The position numbers were made by a program, and so were the translations under genes. 64,000 bases of DNA. Origin: Mycobacterium sp. SVM_VP21 (lineage in GTDB: Bacteria > Actinomycetota > Actinomycetes > Mycobacteriales > Mycobacteriaceae). The stretch is taken from NCBI GenBank assembly GCA_024758765.1, contig CP101406.1:558001-622000 (forward strand), written 5' to 3'. A model generated the notes under the pieces. It did not search any database. It saw only the letters and a program-made list of their open reading frames with translations, and had not been told where the DNA came from. This document shows, one piece after another, positions 19,910 to 31,361 of the stretch. Every line of letters begins with the position of its first letter. Within the stretch, counting starts at the first letter, position 1.

Positions 19910-20571
19910 GCAGGCCCACGCGCCCGTCTCGGCATTACGACTACATTGCCGACGGTCCGGCCATCTACGTCGAATCGTTCGCGACCATCCGCCGCGAGTC
20001 CGACCTGTCGCACATCCCGGCGACCGCCGAGCGCCTCGCGGTGCGAATGATCCACGGCGCCGGGCAGACCGACGTCGCCAAGGACTTGCTGATTCACCCC
20101 GACGCGGTGCCGGCCGGGCGGGCCGCACTCGACGGCGGCGCGCCGATCCTCTGCGATGCCCGGATGGTGGCAGTCGGAGTGACCGCCGGGCGCCTACCCG
20201 CCGGCAACGAGGTGCGCTGTTACCTGCGCGACGAGCGGGTTCCAGATCTGGCGAAGGAATGGGGAACCACCCGTTCGGCGGCGGCCGTCTCGCTGTGGGA
20301 ACCCGAGCTGGCCGGCGCCGTCGTGGCAATCGGCAACGCGCCGACCGCGCTGTTCCACCTGCTGGAGACGATCATCGACGGCGGACCGCGCCCGGCGGTG
20401 ATCGTCGGCTGCCCGGTGGGGTTCATCGGCGCGGCCGAGTCCAAGGAGGCGTTGGCCGCACTGCACCGCGACCACGGCATCGACATCCCGTTCGTGACCG
20501 TGCGCGGCCGGCGTGGCGGGTCGGCGATCACCTCGTCGGCGTTGAACGCACTCGCCTCGGATACCGAATGA
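19906..20571 (+). CDS. cobH: Precorrin-8X methylmutase CobH
   Basis: Moves a methyl group from C11 to C12 of precorrin-8X to give hydrogenobyrinate. It is 221 residues. Family segments: SFATIRRESDL, VRMIHGAGQTDVAKDL (catalytic His in the HGAG loop), IGNAPTALFHLLE and GCPVGFIGAAESKEAL. The GTG start at 19906 has AGGAGG upstream and overlaps the cobG stop. It belongs to the cobG-H-IJ-M operon. Confidence 0.96.
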   Translation: MSRPTRPSRHYDYIADGPAIYVESFATIRRESDLSHIPATAERLAVRMIHGAGQTDVAKDLLIHPDAVPAGRAALDGGAPILCDARMVAVGVTAGRLPAGNEVRCYLRDERVPDLAKEWGTTRSAAAVSLWEPELAGAVVAIGNAPTALFHLLETIIDGGPRPAVIVGCPVGFIGAAESKEALAALHRDHGIDIPFVTVRGRRGGSAITSSALNALASDTE

Positions 20572-20581
20572 AAGACACAGC

Positions 20582-22093
20582 ATGACCGGCCGTTTTTATG
20601 GCGTGGGCCTGGGCCCCGGTGACCCGGAACTGATCACCCGCAAGGCGGCCCGGATCATCGCCGACGCCGACGTGGTCGCCTACCACGCCGGGGTCAACAA
20701 GGCGTCGTATGCGCGCACCATCGCCGCGGACCTGATCCGGCCCGGTGTCGTCGAGGAAGAGCTGCGCTACCCGGTCACCACCGGCGTCACCGATCACCCC
20801 GGCGGCTATGCCGGAGCGCTCGCCGACTTCTACGAAGCGTCGGCATCAAGGCTGGCCGCCCACCTGGATGCGGGTCGCACCGTGGCACTGCTGACCGAGG
20901 GCGATCCGCTGTTCTACGGCTCGTTCATGTACATGCACGACCGGCTGTCGACGCGCTTCGACACCGAGATCATCCCCGGCGTGCCGGCGTTCAGCGCCGC
21001 CACCGCCGCGCTCGGGATGCCGCTGGTGCGCCAGACCGACGTGCTGACCGTGCTGCCGGGCACCCTGGCAGAGCACGAGCTGGCGATGCGACTGGCCGAC
21101 ACCGACGGCGCCATCATCATGAAGCTGGGCCGCACGTTCCCGGCGGTGCGCCGGGCCCTGGTCGCGGCGGGCCGCCTCGAGCACGCCTACTACGTCGAGC
21201 GGGCCAGTCACCCCCAGCAGCGCTGGCTGCCGGTGTCCGGCATGGACGAAGCGGAGGAGGTCCCGTACCTGTCGTTGATCGTGGTCGACGGGGATTCCCG
21301 CAACGGACAGCGCTCCCGAACACCGGCCGACCAGACCGCTGCGATCGTTGAGCCGGTGCGTGCCGCCGCTGAGTTGCTGGTGATCGGCTTGGGCCCGGGC
21401 CCCGAAGGCTGGCTCACCGCCGAGGCCACCGCGGCGCTGGCCACCGTCGACCACGTGGTGGGCTACGGCCCGTACGTCGCGCGGGTTCCGCAGCGCGAGG
21501 GTTTGCAGCGACACACCTCGGGCAACACCGTCGAGCTGGACCGGGCCCGCTTCGCACTGGATCTGGCCGCCCGAGGCGAGAAGGTGGCGGTGGTCTCCGG
21601 CGGAGATGCCGGGGTGTTCGGGATGGCAGCTGCGGTGTTCGAGGCGGCCTCCGATGTTCAGTATCAACACGTTTCGGTGCGCGTGCTGCCGGCAGTGTCG
21701 GCGGTGCAGGCGGTGGCCGCGGCGGCCGGCGCCCCGATCGGGGCCGACTTCGCGGTGCTGAGCCTGTCGGATCGGCTCAAGCCGTGGTCGGTGATCGAGG
21801 CGCGGCTGCGGGCGATCGCCGAAGCCGATCTGGTGCTGGCGATCTACAACCCGGCGTCTCGTGCCCGACCCGACCAGATCGCGATCGCGCGCAAGGTGCT
21901 GCTGGAACACCGGGACGCGGGGACGGTGGTGGTGATCGGCCGTGACGTCGGCCGAGAGTCGGAGACGCTGACCGTGACCACCCTGGGCGAGCTGGACACC
22001 GACACCATCGACATGAAATGCCTTGTCCTGGTGGGCGCCTCGTCGACCCGGGTGACGGCTGGACGGGTATGGACGCCGCGATGGGTGCGTTAG
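20582..22093 (+). CDS. cobIJ: Bifunctional CobI-CobJ: precorrin-2 C20- and precorrin-3B C17-methyltransferase
   Basis: A fusion of two SAM-dependent tetrapyrrole methylases, 503 residues. The CobI half (about 1-240) begins FYGVGLGPGDPELIT and contains GDPLFYGSFMYM. The CobJ half (about 258-503) begins LLVIGLGPGPEGWLT and contains VSGGDAGVFGMAA and IYNPASRARPDQ. CobI makes precorrin-3A; CobJ methylates C17 and contracts the ring. The fused arrangement is known in mycobacteria. The end overlaps the cobM start. Confidence 0.96.
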   Translation: MTGRFYGVGLGPGDPELITRKAARIIADADVVAYHAGVNKASYARTIAADLIRPGVVEEELRYPVTTGVTDHPGGYAGALADFYEASASRLAAHLDAGRTVALLTEGDPLFYGSFMYMHDRLSTRFDTEIIPGVPAFSAATAALGMPLVRQTDVLTVLPGTLAEHELAMRLADTDGAIIMKLGRTFPAVRRALVAAGRLEHAYYVERASHPQQRWLPVSGMDEAEEVPYLSLIVVDGDSRNGQRSRTPADQTAAIVEPVRAAAELLVIGLGPGPEGWLTAEATAALATVDHVVGYGPYVARVPQREGLQRHTSGNTVELDRARFALDLAARGEKVAVVSGGDAGVFGMAAAVFEAASDVQYQHVSVRVLPAVSAVQAVAAAAGAPIGADFAVLSLSDRLKPWSVIEARLRAIAEADLVLAIYNPASRARPDQIAIARKVLLEHRDAGTVVVIGRDVGRESETLTVTTLGELDTDTIDMKCLVLVGASSTRVTAGRVWTPRWVR

Positions 22094-22851
22094 CGGTCCA
22101 GTTCGTCGGCGCCGGCCCGGGCGCGGCGGATCTGCTGACGGTGCGGGCCGCTCGCCTGCTGGCCGGCGCCGACGTGGTGCTCTACCCGGGCAGCTATCTT
22201 GACCCGCAGGTGCTCGAACAGTGCTCACGCACAGCCGAACTCGTCGACACCGCCGACCTGGATCTGGATGCGATCACCGACCGGCTGGTCACCGCGCATC
22301 GGGCGGGCCGCGCGGTGGTGCGGCTAGTCTCCGGGGATCCGTCCCTGTACAGCGCGGTCTTCGAGCAGACCCGCCGCCTCGACGCCGCCGGGGTGCCGTG
22401 GGAGGTGACACCCGGAGTGCCGGCGTATGCGGCGGCCGCAGCGGCGCTCGGCCGTGAGCTCACGGTGCCGCTGGTGACGCAGTCGGTGGTGTTGACCCGT
22501 ACGCAAGCCGCCTCCACCGCAATGCCGCAACGCGAAGCGCTCTCCGCATTCGCCGCGACGCAAGCCACGCTGGTGTTGCACCTGGCGATCACTCGCATCC
22601 GGGCGCTGATGGCTGAACTGGCGCCCGAGTACGGTGCGGACTGCCCGGTCGCGGTGGTCTATCGTGCGTCGCAGCCCGAGGAATTGGTGCTGCGCGGCAC
22701 GATCACCGACATCGCCGGCGCGGTCGAGGCGGCGGGCCTGCGGTCGGCCGCGGTCATCCTGGTCGGCCGGGCGGTAGCCGATTTGCCCGATCCGTGCGCC
22801 GGCGAGAGCCATCTCTATGACCCGGCACGAGACCGGTCAGGACCGCGTTAG
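22069..22851 (+). CDS. cobM: Precorrin-4 C11-methyltransferase CobM
   Basis: SAM-dependent C11 methylation of precorrin-4 to precorrin-5. About 260 residues; either ATG 22069 or ATG 22081 fits. Methylase elements are VQFVGAGPGAADLLTVRAA at the N-terminus, LVSGDPSLYSAVFEQ, and PGVPAYAAAAAALGREL. It overlaps cobIJ by up to 25 bp and converges on cobL with a 15-bp overlap at the 3' ends. Confidence 0.95.
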   Translation: MDAAMGALAVQFVGAGPGAADLLTVRAARLLAGADVVLYPGSYLDPQVLEQCSRTAELVDTADLDLDAITDRLVTAHRAGRAVVRLVSGDPSLYSAVFEQTRRLDAAGVPWEVTPGVPAYAAAAAALGRELTVPLVTQSVVLTRTQAASTAMPQREALSAFAATQATLVLHLAITRIRALMAELAPEYGADCPVAVVYRASQPEELVLRGTITDIAGAVEAAGLRSAAVILVGRAVADLPDPCAGESHLYDPARDRSGPR

Positions 22852-24042
22852 CGCCCACTGGGTGACGGCCCGGCTCGGTGACCAGCCGGTGAAGGAGCCG
22901 AGCGGGGCGGCGTGTTCGACGTGGATGCGGGTCAGTTCACCGCCGTGTTCGCGGTGGGCCGCCGCCAGCAGCGCCTCGGTCTCCAGCGTCACCGCGTGCG
23001 CCACCAACCGGCCGCCCGGCGCCAGGGCAGCCAGGCAGGCCGCCAGCACCCCGTCCGTCGTCAACCCGCCGCCGATGAACACCGCGTCCGGCGCCGGCAG
23101 GCCCGCCAACGCCTGCGGAGCCGCGCCGCGAACGACCTGCAACGCAGGCACACCGAGGTTGCGGGCGTTATCCGAGATGCGTTGCGCCCTAGCAGCATTC
23201 GCCTCGACAGCGATGGCACGGCAGGTCGGATGCGCGCGCATCCATTCGATGCCCACCGAGCCGGCGCCCGCGCCGACGTCCCAGAGCAGCTGCCCGGGGG
23301 CCGGGGCCAGTCGCGCCAGCGCGGCGGCCCGCAGGTCACGTTTGGTGAGCTGCCCGTCGTGGTCGTAGCCGTCATCGGGCAGACCGGCCGCCCAGCCGGA
23401 CATTAACGGTCCGGCCAGTTCCAGGGCGACGATATTGAGCCGCGGGGCCGGACCTTGAAAGGCGGGGTAGGTTGCCGCCGTGCTGTCCAGCCGCGATTCG
23501 CCCGTACCACCGAGATCGCCGAGCACCACCATCCGGCTGGCTCCGTAGCCGCGCTCGGTCAACAGGGCGGCCAGCTGCCCCGGGGTGGTCTTGTCCGACG
23601 ACAGCACCAGCACCCGCCGGCCCGGCGCCAGCTCCCGCAGCACCGCGTGCACGTCGCGGCCGACCACGCTGACCACCGCGGCGGATTCCGCCGGCCAGCC
23701 CATCCGGGCGCGGGCCAGCGTCACCGAGGAGACCGCCGGCAGCACCGTCACCTGGTCGGCACCGAACAACCGGATCAGCGTGGTGCCGATGCCGCTGAGC
23801 AGTGGATCACCGGATGCCAGCGCCACGATCCGCAGTCCCGCCAGCTCCTCGAACAGCGCGGGCAGCCCGGCGTGCAGCGGCACCGGCCACCTGTGCCGCC
23901 GCTGGCCGTTGACCTCCGGTAACAGGTTCAGTTGGCGAGGTGCGCCGACTACGACGTCGGCGGCCAGCACGGTCTGCCTGGCCGACTCGGCCAGCCCTGC
24001 CCAGCCGTCGGCTCCGATGCCGACGATCACCGTGTGCGTCAT
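22837..24042 (-). CDS. cobL: Precorrin-6Y C5,15-methyltransferase (decarboxylating) CobL
   Basis: Methylates C5 and C15 of precorrin-6B and removes the acetate carboxyl. It is 401 residues from ATG 24042. The N-terminal CbiE-like methylase starts TVIVGIGADGWAGL and has ALASGDPLLSGIG. The C-terminal CbiT-like domain has LLWDVGAGAGSVGIEWMR (about residue 250) and FIGGGLTTDGVL. It follows the PLD-like gene by 60 bp on the minus strand, so it may be read from the Ag85-like operon rather than with the other cob genes. Confidence 0.95.
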   Translation of the reverse strand: MTHTVIVGIGADGWAGLAESARQTVLAADVVVGAPRQLNLLPEVNGQRRHRWPVPLHAGLPALFEELAGLRIVALASGDPLLSGIGTTLIRLFGADQVTVLPAVSSVTLARARMGWPAESAAVVSVVGRDVHAVLRELAPGRRVLVLSSDKTTPGQLAALLTERGYGASRMVVLGDLGGTGESRLDSTAATYPAFQGPAPRLNIVALELAGPLMSGWAAGLPDDGYDHDGQLTKRDLRAAALARLAPAPGQLLWDVGAGAGSVGIEWMRAHPTCRAIAVEANAARAQRISDNARNLGVPALQVVRGAAPQALAGLPAPDAVFIGGGLTTDGVLAACLAALAPGGRLVAHAVTLETEALLAAAHREHGGELTRIHVEHAAPLGSFTGWSPSRAVTQWALTRS

Positions 24043-24102
24043 TCGACGGACCGCAGCGGGAGTCGCAGCCGGGTCAACACCAGGCAACGCTACCAATCAT
24101 GA

Positions 24103-26046
24103 CTACGGCTCTCGGCGACGCTCGATCAGGACACTCAGCTCGGCGAGGTCGGGTACTCCGCTGCCGGCGGTAGCGGCGTGCGAGAGCTCGCCGATCGAAG
24201 TCGGCTCGAAGAGCGCGCGGACCTGATCCGAGAGGCCCCGACACGGCATGGCCACGCCATTGGGCGTTCGGGGATCATCCGGATCGGCCCGGAAGAACGG
24301 ATCTTCGACGAGCGCACCGGCCGACCGCCGCCGATCGCTCGGGCCCAGGGCCCGCATCTCCGCCCAGTACTCGGCCAACCAACGCTCGCCGAAACATGTC
24401 CAGCCCGGCGGCGGATCCGCATGGTCGGGCGCCATGACGCAGCGGTACAACGCCATCAGGTGGGCACGGACGGTCGGTTGATGCAGCACAGCGCAGTCGA
24501 GTTCGGCGTCGCACTCCAGCGAGCGCCGGTTCATGTTGGCCGAGCCGCACACCAGCAGCCGGTCGTCGTAGGTCTGCACCTTGGCGTGCACATAGATGCC
24601 GACGTCGGCGTCGCGATTCCACAGATCGAACACCTTGACGCGCAAGCGCGCATCGGGATGCAGTGCCCGCCACAGGGTTTGCAAAGCGGACATCCGCAGC
24701 GGCAGTTCGCCGGCGGCCTGCGTCGTGCCGTAGGGCGGCAGGACGATCATCAGGTGCAGCGTCGGCACGGCGTTCAGCCGCGTCGCCAACAGGCGTGCCA
24801 GCGGCACGCTCCAGAAGTACTGGTCCCAGATCGTGATCAGCTCAGTCGCCCGGGTGACCGCCTTCGCAATCCCGGCCATCACGGTGAACTCGCCGCGCCG
24901 AAGCGGCCACCCGGTCGCGGTCGCACGCAGCGGAATGGTCCGCCACAGCTGGACGGTGGCCGCGCCGGCGGCCGGTTCGGGCTCGGCCGGCGCCAGCGGG
25001 TACATGCCGCCGTCCGCGCCCGGGCGGGTGATCTGCACCTGGTCCTTGTGCCGCGGCGCCGGGTTCCGGTCGAACACCCGCACGTCACCGTGCAGCGCCC
25101 ACCGCTCGGCGAACTGCTGCTCCAGCGTGGCGACGACGGGGCCCCGCAGTTCCAGGTGTTGGTCATGCCAGTGGCGGTTTCCCCGCCCGTAGACCTGCTG
25201 CGGCAACGCCTCGGGGAACCGGCCGCTGTCCCAGACCGGGTAGTCCCGCGGGTAGCCGACGGTGACACAGGTCTGCCCGCCGAGGTGTTTCTGCTGGGGC
25301 CAGCCGTCCTTCGGCCGCGGGATCTGCGCACCCGATTGCCAGTCGCCGATGCCGTGCGGTCCGGTATCACGACCGAAGTCGCGGCGTGAGAATGCGAGGT
25401 CTATTCCGCCGCAGTACGCGACGTTGACCGCGCCCACCCGCACCACGATCGCCTTCTGGTGCAGAGCGGCGCTCTCCGGCCGCGCAGTGCGTGAGTCGAG
25501 CGCGACGATGCCGCGGCCCTTGCCGCCCAGTTGCCGGTCGAAGTCCTGGACTGCGGCGGCGATGCTCACGTGCTCGGCCACCAGCGGTTGCAGCTCGGGC
25601 GCGGCGTCCGTCTGATCCGTCGTCGGCGTCCACAGCAGCATCCGCACGTCGATACCGGCGGCCATCATGCGAAGGACGAAACCGAGCACCGTCTGGTCCC
25701 GTTCGACGACGGCGCTGGGGTCCCAGGGTTGCGCCCGGCCCGGATCGAGGTCGCGCAGCGCGTTGACCTTCAGCCCGGTCAGGTAGACGTGGCCCTTGGC
25801 GGCGCCGGTGTCCCGGTTCGCCTCGGCGATGGCCGCTTCGAAGGTCTCGCACATGGCATTGAACGTGTCGTGGCCGCCGATCATCGGCCGGACCGAGCAG
25901 TCCCGGTCCCACGGGGGTCGCCCGGCGTGGGCCCGCGCCGCCATCGCCGTGCCGTCTCCCCACGGCCGCCCATCGCCGTTGGGTGCACCCGCGTCGGCGG
26001 CGGCAAACGTCAAAAGCCAATCAGCCTCAGCCCCAGAGGATGTCAC
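24103..26046 (-). CDS. Phospholipase D-like (HKD) family protein
   Basis: A 647-residue protein with two PLD half-sites. The second is canonical: VHAKVQTYDDRLLVCGSANM (HxKx4D...GSxN, about residue 500). The first (LHQKAIVVRVGAVNVAYCGG, about residue 215) has HxK and GG but Arg at the usual Asp position, as in eukaryote-type PLDs. Possible reactions are phosphodiester hydrolysis or transphosphatidylation. No signal peptide is seen. It starts 12 bp after the dienelactone hydrolase-like gene, so they are co-transcribed. Confidence 0.82.
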   Translation of the reverse strand: MTSSGAEADWLLTFAAADAGAPNGDGRPWGDGTAMAARAHAGRPPWDRDCSVRPMIGGHDTFNAMCETFEAAIAEANRDTGAAKGHVYLTGLKVNALRDLDPGRAQPWDPSAVVERDQTVLGFVLRMMAAGIDVRMLLWTPTTDQTDAAPELQPLVAEHVSIAAAVQDFDRQLGGKGRGIVALDSRTARPESAALHQKAIVVRVGAVNVAYCGGIDLAFSRRDFGRDTGPHGIGDWQSGAQIPRPKDGWPQQKHLGGQTCVTVGYPRDYPVWDSGRFPEALPQQVYGRGNRHWHDQHLELRGPVVATLEQQFAERWALHGDVRVFDRNPAPRHKDQVQITRPGADGGMYPLAPAEPEPAAGAATVQLWRTIPLRATATGWPLRRGEFTVMAGIAKAVTRATELITIWDQYFWSVPLARLLATRLNAVPTLHLMIVLPPYGTTQAAGELPLRMSALQTLWRALHPDARLRVKVFDLWNRDADVGIYVHAKVQTYDDRLLVCGSANMNRRSLECDAELDCAVLHQPTVRAHLMALYRCVMAPDHADPPPGWTCFGERWLAEYWAEMRALGPSDRRRSAGALVEDPFFRADPDDPRTPNGVAMPCRGLSDQVRALFEPTSIGELSHAATAGSGVPDLAELSVLIERRREP

Positions 26047-26058
26047 CGCTGCCCTCGC

Positions 26059-26859
26059 TTACCCCTGCAACCGTTCGGTGAGGAACTGCACCACCCGTTT
26101 GCGCGCCTCGTAGGCAGGGTGGCCGTCGACCTCGCGGACCTGATCGGTGAGCACCGAATGCGCCATCCGGGACAGCTCGTCCGGATTGCCCGGCGAGGAG
26201 TCGATCTCGATCACCTCGAAGGCATCCCCCAGCCGGGCTTTCAGCGTCGCGAAGCGGTCGCCGGGGGCCATCTTGTCCTCGCTGAACCGCAGGCCGAGGG
26301 CGCACAGCCCGGCGGTGGCGGCCCGGTCGGCGACCACCCCCAACTCGACCTCGGAGAGTCCGGGGTCGCGGCGCTGTTTGAGGGTCAGCGGGAGGGGCAC
26401 GGATGGTTGGCTGAGCACCGGGGCCAGCACGGCGTCGTCGACAGCAGCGGCCAGCGCGAAGCCGCCGGTGAAGCATTGCCCGATCACCCCGACGCCCTTG
26501 CCGGGCGTCTTCTCGTTGAGGTCGCGGGCCAGCGCCCGCAGAAACTGGGTGACGGGGCGCTGCTTGTCGGTGGCGAATGCGGCGAATTCCCGGGTAACGC
26601 AGGCCCGGGCGATGGTGGTCAGCGCATACCCGGGTGTGACCGCCTTACCCGGCTCGCCGAACAGCGAGGGAATCGCCACGGTGAACCCGTTGTCCACCAG
26701 GTGATTTCCCAACGCCAGCACACCCGGGTGAATCCCGGGGATCTCCGGGATCAGCACCACCCCGGGGCCTTCGCCTTTGCGGTACACGTCGTGGGTGAAA
26801 CCGCCGCCGGTGAACGGCGTCGCGATCCATCCGGTCAGGTCTGCTTGCGGTGCGGTCAT
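26059..26859 (-). CDS. Dienelactone hydrolase family protein
   Basis: A 266-residue alpha/beta hydrolase. The nucleophile elbow uses Cys (VIGQCFTGGFALA, about residue 128), which is diagnostic of dienelactone hydrolases, and the oxyanion/acid segments PEIPGIHPGV and VIEID lie as expected. It may open lactone or ester bonds; the substrate is unknown. It sits between the Ag85-like gene (14 bp upstream) and the PLD-like gene. Confidence 0.82.
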   Translation of the reverse strand: MTAPQADLTGWIATPFTGGGFTHDVYRKGEGPGVVLIPEIPGIHPGVLALGNHLVDNGFTVAIPSLFGEPGKAVTPGYALTTIARACVTREFAAFATDKQRPVTQFLRALARDLNEKTPGKGVGVIGQCFTGGFALAAAVDDAVLAPVLSQPSVPLPLTLKQRRDPGLSEVELGVVADRAATAGLCALGLRFSEDKMAPGDRFATLKARLGDAFEVIEIDSSPGNPDELSRMAHSVLTDQVREVDGHPAYEARKRVVQFLTERLQG

Positions 26860-26873
26860 TTTCGATACCCCTT

Positions 26874-28592
<1,719 letters not shown>

Positions 28593-28629
28593 GCCGGTCT
28601 GCCGGCACCGAGGCCGGTGTTAGGGTATC

Positions 28630-28745
28630 GGCGCGAGGTGCCAGGGAAGCCGGTGAGAGTCCGGCACAGGCCCGCTACGGTGTTCCGCGGTGCGCTCCGT
28701 GCGCCTCGGTCAGTCCGATTACCGGCTTCGCGTAACACACGAGCG
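28630..28745 (+). ncRNA. Cobalamin riboswitch upstream of chlID
   Basis: B12-box core AAGCCGGTGAGAGTCCGG followed by CAGGCCCGCTACGGT, and the 3' half GGTCAGTCCGATTACCGGC, in the standard order. It lies immediately before the cobalt-chelatase ATG at 28755. A TANNNT-type -10 (TAGGGT, 28621-28626) precedes it. It probably lowers expression of chlID-cobO-cobBC-cobD when adenosylcobalamin is high. Confidence 0.9.
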
Positions 28746-28754
28746 GAGCCTCAG

Positions 28755-30743
28755 ATGCAGCAGCTGTACCCCTTCCCTGCCGTCCTCGGCGGCGATCCGG
28801 ACGCCCCGGGCGGTCTGGACGACATGGCGCTGGCGCTTGTGCTGAGCGCGATCTCCCCCGGTATCGGCGGGGTGCTGATCCGCGGCGAGAAGGGCACCGC
28901 CAAGTCGACGCTGGTTCGCGCGCTTGCCCAGGTGCTGCCGCCGATCGATGTGGTCGCCGGTGACCGGTTCTCTTCCGATCCCGCTGAGGCGCACCCACTC
29001 TCCCCCGACGGGCCGTTCCCCAGCGACGCCGCCGTCGAGACCCGTCCGGTGCGGCTGGTGGAGCTTCCGGTCGGCGCTACCGAGGACCGGGTGGTGGGCT
29101 CCATCCACCTGGAGCGGGCGCTGAGCGCCGGCACCGTCGACTTCGAACCCGGGCTGTTGGCGCGCGCTAATCGCGGCATCCTCTACGTCGACGAGGTCAA
29201 CCTGCTGGCCGACCACCTGGTGGACCTGCTGCTGGACGCCGCGGCGATGGGCCGGCTGACCGTGGAGCGCGACTCGGTGTCGGTCAGCCACGCCGCCCGT
29301 TTCGTGATCATCGGGACGATGAATCCCGAGGAGGGCGAGCTGCGCCCCCAACTACTTGACCGGTTCGGTCTGACCGTCGAGGTGTCTGCCCCGCGCGATC
29401 CGGTGTTGCGGGCCGAGGCGGTACGGCGGCGGCTGGCCTTCGACGCCGACCCCGATGGTTTCGCCGCGACTTACTCCGCGGCCGAAGAACGGCTGCGAGC
29501 CCGGATTCATCAAGCCCAGGAACTGCTGCCGCAGGTGGCGCTGACCGACCCGGCGCTGGTGAAGATCGGCGAGATCTGCGCGGCGTTCGACGTCGATGGC
29601 CTGCGCGGCGACATCGTCTGTGCCCGCACCGCGGTGGCTCATGCGGCGTGGCAGGGACGCAACGCGGTCAATATCGAGGACCTGCGGGTGGCCGCCCGGT
29701 TGGCCCTGCCGCATCGGCGGCGACGCAAGCCGTTCGACGCGCCGGGCCTCGATGAGGCCGAACTCGACGAACTGCTGCCACCGGAGGAGCCCGCGCCCCA
29801 CCCGGACGGTCCGGAGCCCGATGGTCCGGACCCCGACGGTCCACCGGAAGGTGGTTCGCCGCCGCCGGAACAACAGCGCGGGCCCGCACCGACCGGGCAC
29901 TCTGAGCCCGGCGCCACCTCGACGGTCGGCGCCGACTCCCCGTACCGCGCAAGGCTCTTTTCGGTCGACGGTGTGGGCGAGGGGCGCGCCGGCCGGCGCA
30001 GCAGGGCCCGCACCAGCTCCGGTCGCCGGGTGGGCGCCACCACCTCCGGCAACACCGGCGGGCTGCACCTGTTCGAGACGCTGCGCGCCGCTGCGCCGCA
30101 TCAGGGCGCCCGGGGCCGTGCTGAAGGCCGGATGCTCCTGCAGGCGAACGATCTTCGTCGCGCCGTCCGGGAAGGCCGGGAGGCCAACCTAGTGCTGTTC
30201 GTGGTCGACACGTCCGGGTCGATGGCCGCCATCGAGCGGATGCGCCATGTCAAGACCGCGATCTTGTCCCTGCTGCTGGACGCCTATCGTCGTCGGGACC
30301 GGGTGGCGGTGGTGACGTTCCGGGACACCAAGGCGGAGGTGGTGTTGCCCGCGACCGGCTCGGTGGAGATCGCCGCCGTCCGGCTCGACGAGTTGCCCGC
30401 CGGCGGCCGCACTCCATTGGCTGAGGGCCTTTTGGAGGCCGCCGAGGTGATCCGCCGGGAGCGGCTGCGCGAGCCGGCCTGCCGCCCGCTACTGGTGGTC
30501 TTGACCGACGGGCGGGCCACCGCCGGTGCCGACCCGGTCGCACGGTCCCTTTTTGCCGCCGACCAGCTTGCCTCTCAGGGATATTCGGCCGTCGTGGTGG
30601 ATTGCGAGAACGGCCGGATGCGACTCGGGTTGGCCCGAACGTTGGCCGAGCACTTGCGGGCCGAGTACGTCCCGCTGCCGCAGGTCAGTGCCGAGGCACT
30701 GACCGACGTCGTCCGCGATGCCACCGGAAGAGGAGCCGCCTGA
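28755..30743 (+). CDS. ChlI/ChlD-type chelatase ATPase subunit (AAA+ plus vWA)
   Basis: A 662-residue fusion of an AAA+ domain and a von Willebrand A domain, like M. tuberculosis Rv2850c. Walker A is GEKGTAKS (44-51) and Walker B lies in ILYVDEVNLL. A Pro/Glu-rich linker spans about 340-390, and the MIDAS motif is in VVDTSGSMAA near residue 485. Next to cobO and under a B12 riboswitch, it most likely powers CobN for cobalt insertion instead of CobS/CobT. The ATG 28755 was chosen because longer starts read through the riboswitch. Confidence 0.92.
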   Translation: MQQLYPFPAVLGGDPDAPGGLDDMALALVLSAISPGIGGVLIRGEKGTAKSTLVRALAQVLPPIDVVAGDRFSSDPAEAHPLSPDGPFPSDAAVETRPVRLVELPVGATEDRVVGSIHLERALSAGTVDFEPGLLARANRGILYVDEVNLLADHLVDLLLDAAAMGRLTVERDSVSVSHAARFVIIGTMNPEEGELRPQLLDRFGLTVEVSAPRDPVLRAEAVRRRLAFDADPDGFAATYSAAEERLRARIHQAQELLPQVALTDPALVKIGEICAAFDVDGLRGDIVCARTAVAHAAWQGRNAVNIEDLRVAARLALPHRRRRKPFDAPGLDEAELDELLPPEEPAPHPDGPEPDGPDPDGPPEGGSPPPEQQRGPAPTGHSEPGATSTVGADSPYRARLFSVDGVGEGRAGRRSRARTSSGRRVGATTSGNTGGLHLFETLRAAAPHQGARGRAEGRMLLQANDLRRAVREGREANLVLFVVDTSGSMAAIERMRHVKTAILSLLLDAYRRRDRVAVVTFRDTKAEVVLPATGSVEIAAVRLDELPAGGRTPLAEGLLEAAEVIRRERLREPACRPLLVVLTDGRATAGADPVARSLFAADQLASQGYSAVVVDCENGRMRLGLARTLAEHLRAEYVPLPQVSAEALTDVVRDATGRGAA

Positions 30744-31357
30744 TGCCGCAGGGACAACCGTTGACGGTGCCCGACGACAACCTGACCACCCGCCAGCGCC
30801 GCAACCGGCCGCTGTTGATGGTGCACACCGGCGACGGCAAGGGGAAATCCACTGCCGCATTCGGATTGGCGCTGCGCGGCTGGAATCAGGGCTTTGACAT
30901 CGGGGTTTTCCAGTTCGTGAAATCCGCGAAATGGCGGGTCGGCGAACAGACCGTGCTCGAGCGGCTGGGCGCACTGCACGCCGAGACCGGTGAGGGCGGC
31001 CCGGTGCAGTGGCACAAGATGGGCTCGGGCTGGTCGTGGAGCCGCAAGGCCGGCGGCGTGGAGGATCACGCCGGCGACGCCGCCGAAGGCTGGGCCCAGA
31101 TCAAGGAACGCCTGGCGGCGCAGACCCACGACCTGTACATCCTCGACGAGTTCACCTACCCGATGGGCTGGGGCTGGGTGGATGTCGACGACGTGGTGGA
31201 GACCTTGGCCAACCGGCCGGGCCACCAGCACGTCGTGATCACCGGCCGGCGCGCCGATCCGCGGTTGATCGAGATCGCTGACCTGGTCACCGAGATGACC
31301 AACATCAAGCACCCGATGGACGGCGGCCAGAAAGGCCAGCGCGGCATTGAGTGGTAA
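30743..31357 (+). CDS. cobO: Cob(I)yrinic acid a,c-diamide adenosyltransferase
   Basis: ATP-dependent adenosylation of cob(I)yrinate a,c-diamide, 204 residues. The P-loop is VHTGDGKGKSTAAFGLALRG (about residues 27-46), followed by the CobA/CobO segments YILDEFTYPMGWGW and ITGRRADP. The start overlaps the chlID stop by one base (TGATG). It needs Co(I), so a reductant must act beforehand. Confidence 0.96.
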   Translation: MPQGQPLTVPDDNLTTRQRRNRPLLMVHTGDGKGKSTAAFGLALRGWNQGFDIGVFQFVKSAKWRVGEQTVLERLGALHAETGEGGPVQWHKMGSGWSWSRKAGGVEDHAGDAAEGWAQIKERLAAQTHDLYILDEFTYPMGWGWVDVDDVVETLANRPGHQHVVITGRRADPRLIEIADLVTEMTNIKHPMDGGQKGQRGIEW

Positions 31358-31361
31358 GGGC

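Noticed and set aside
19860..20000. A frameshifted C-terminal part of cobG
   Set aside because: cobH begins at 19906 with conserved sequence and leaves no room for about 80 codons in any frame.
28617..28754. An N-terminal extension of the ChlID protein
   Set aside because: These codons are the cobalamin riboswitch.
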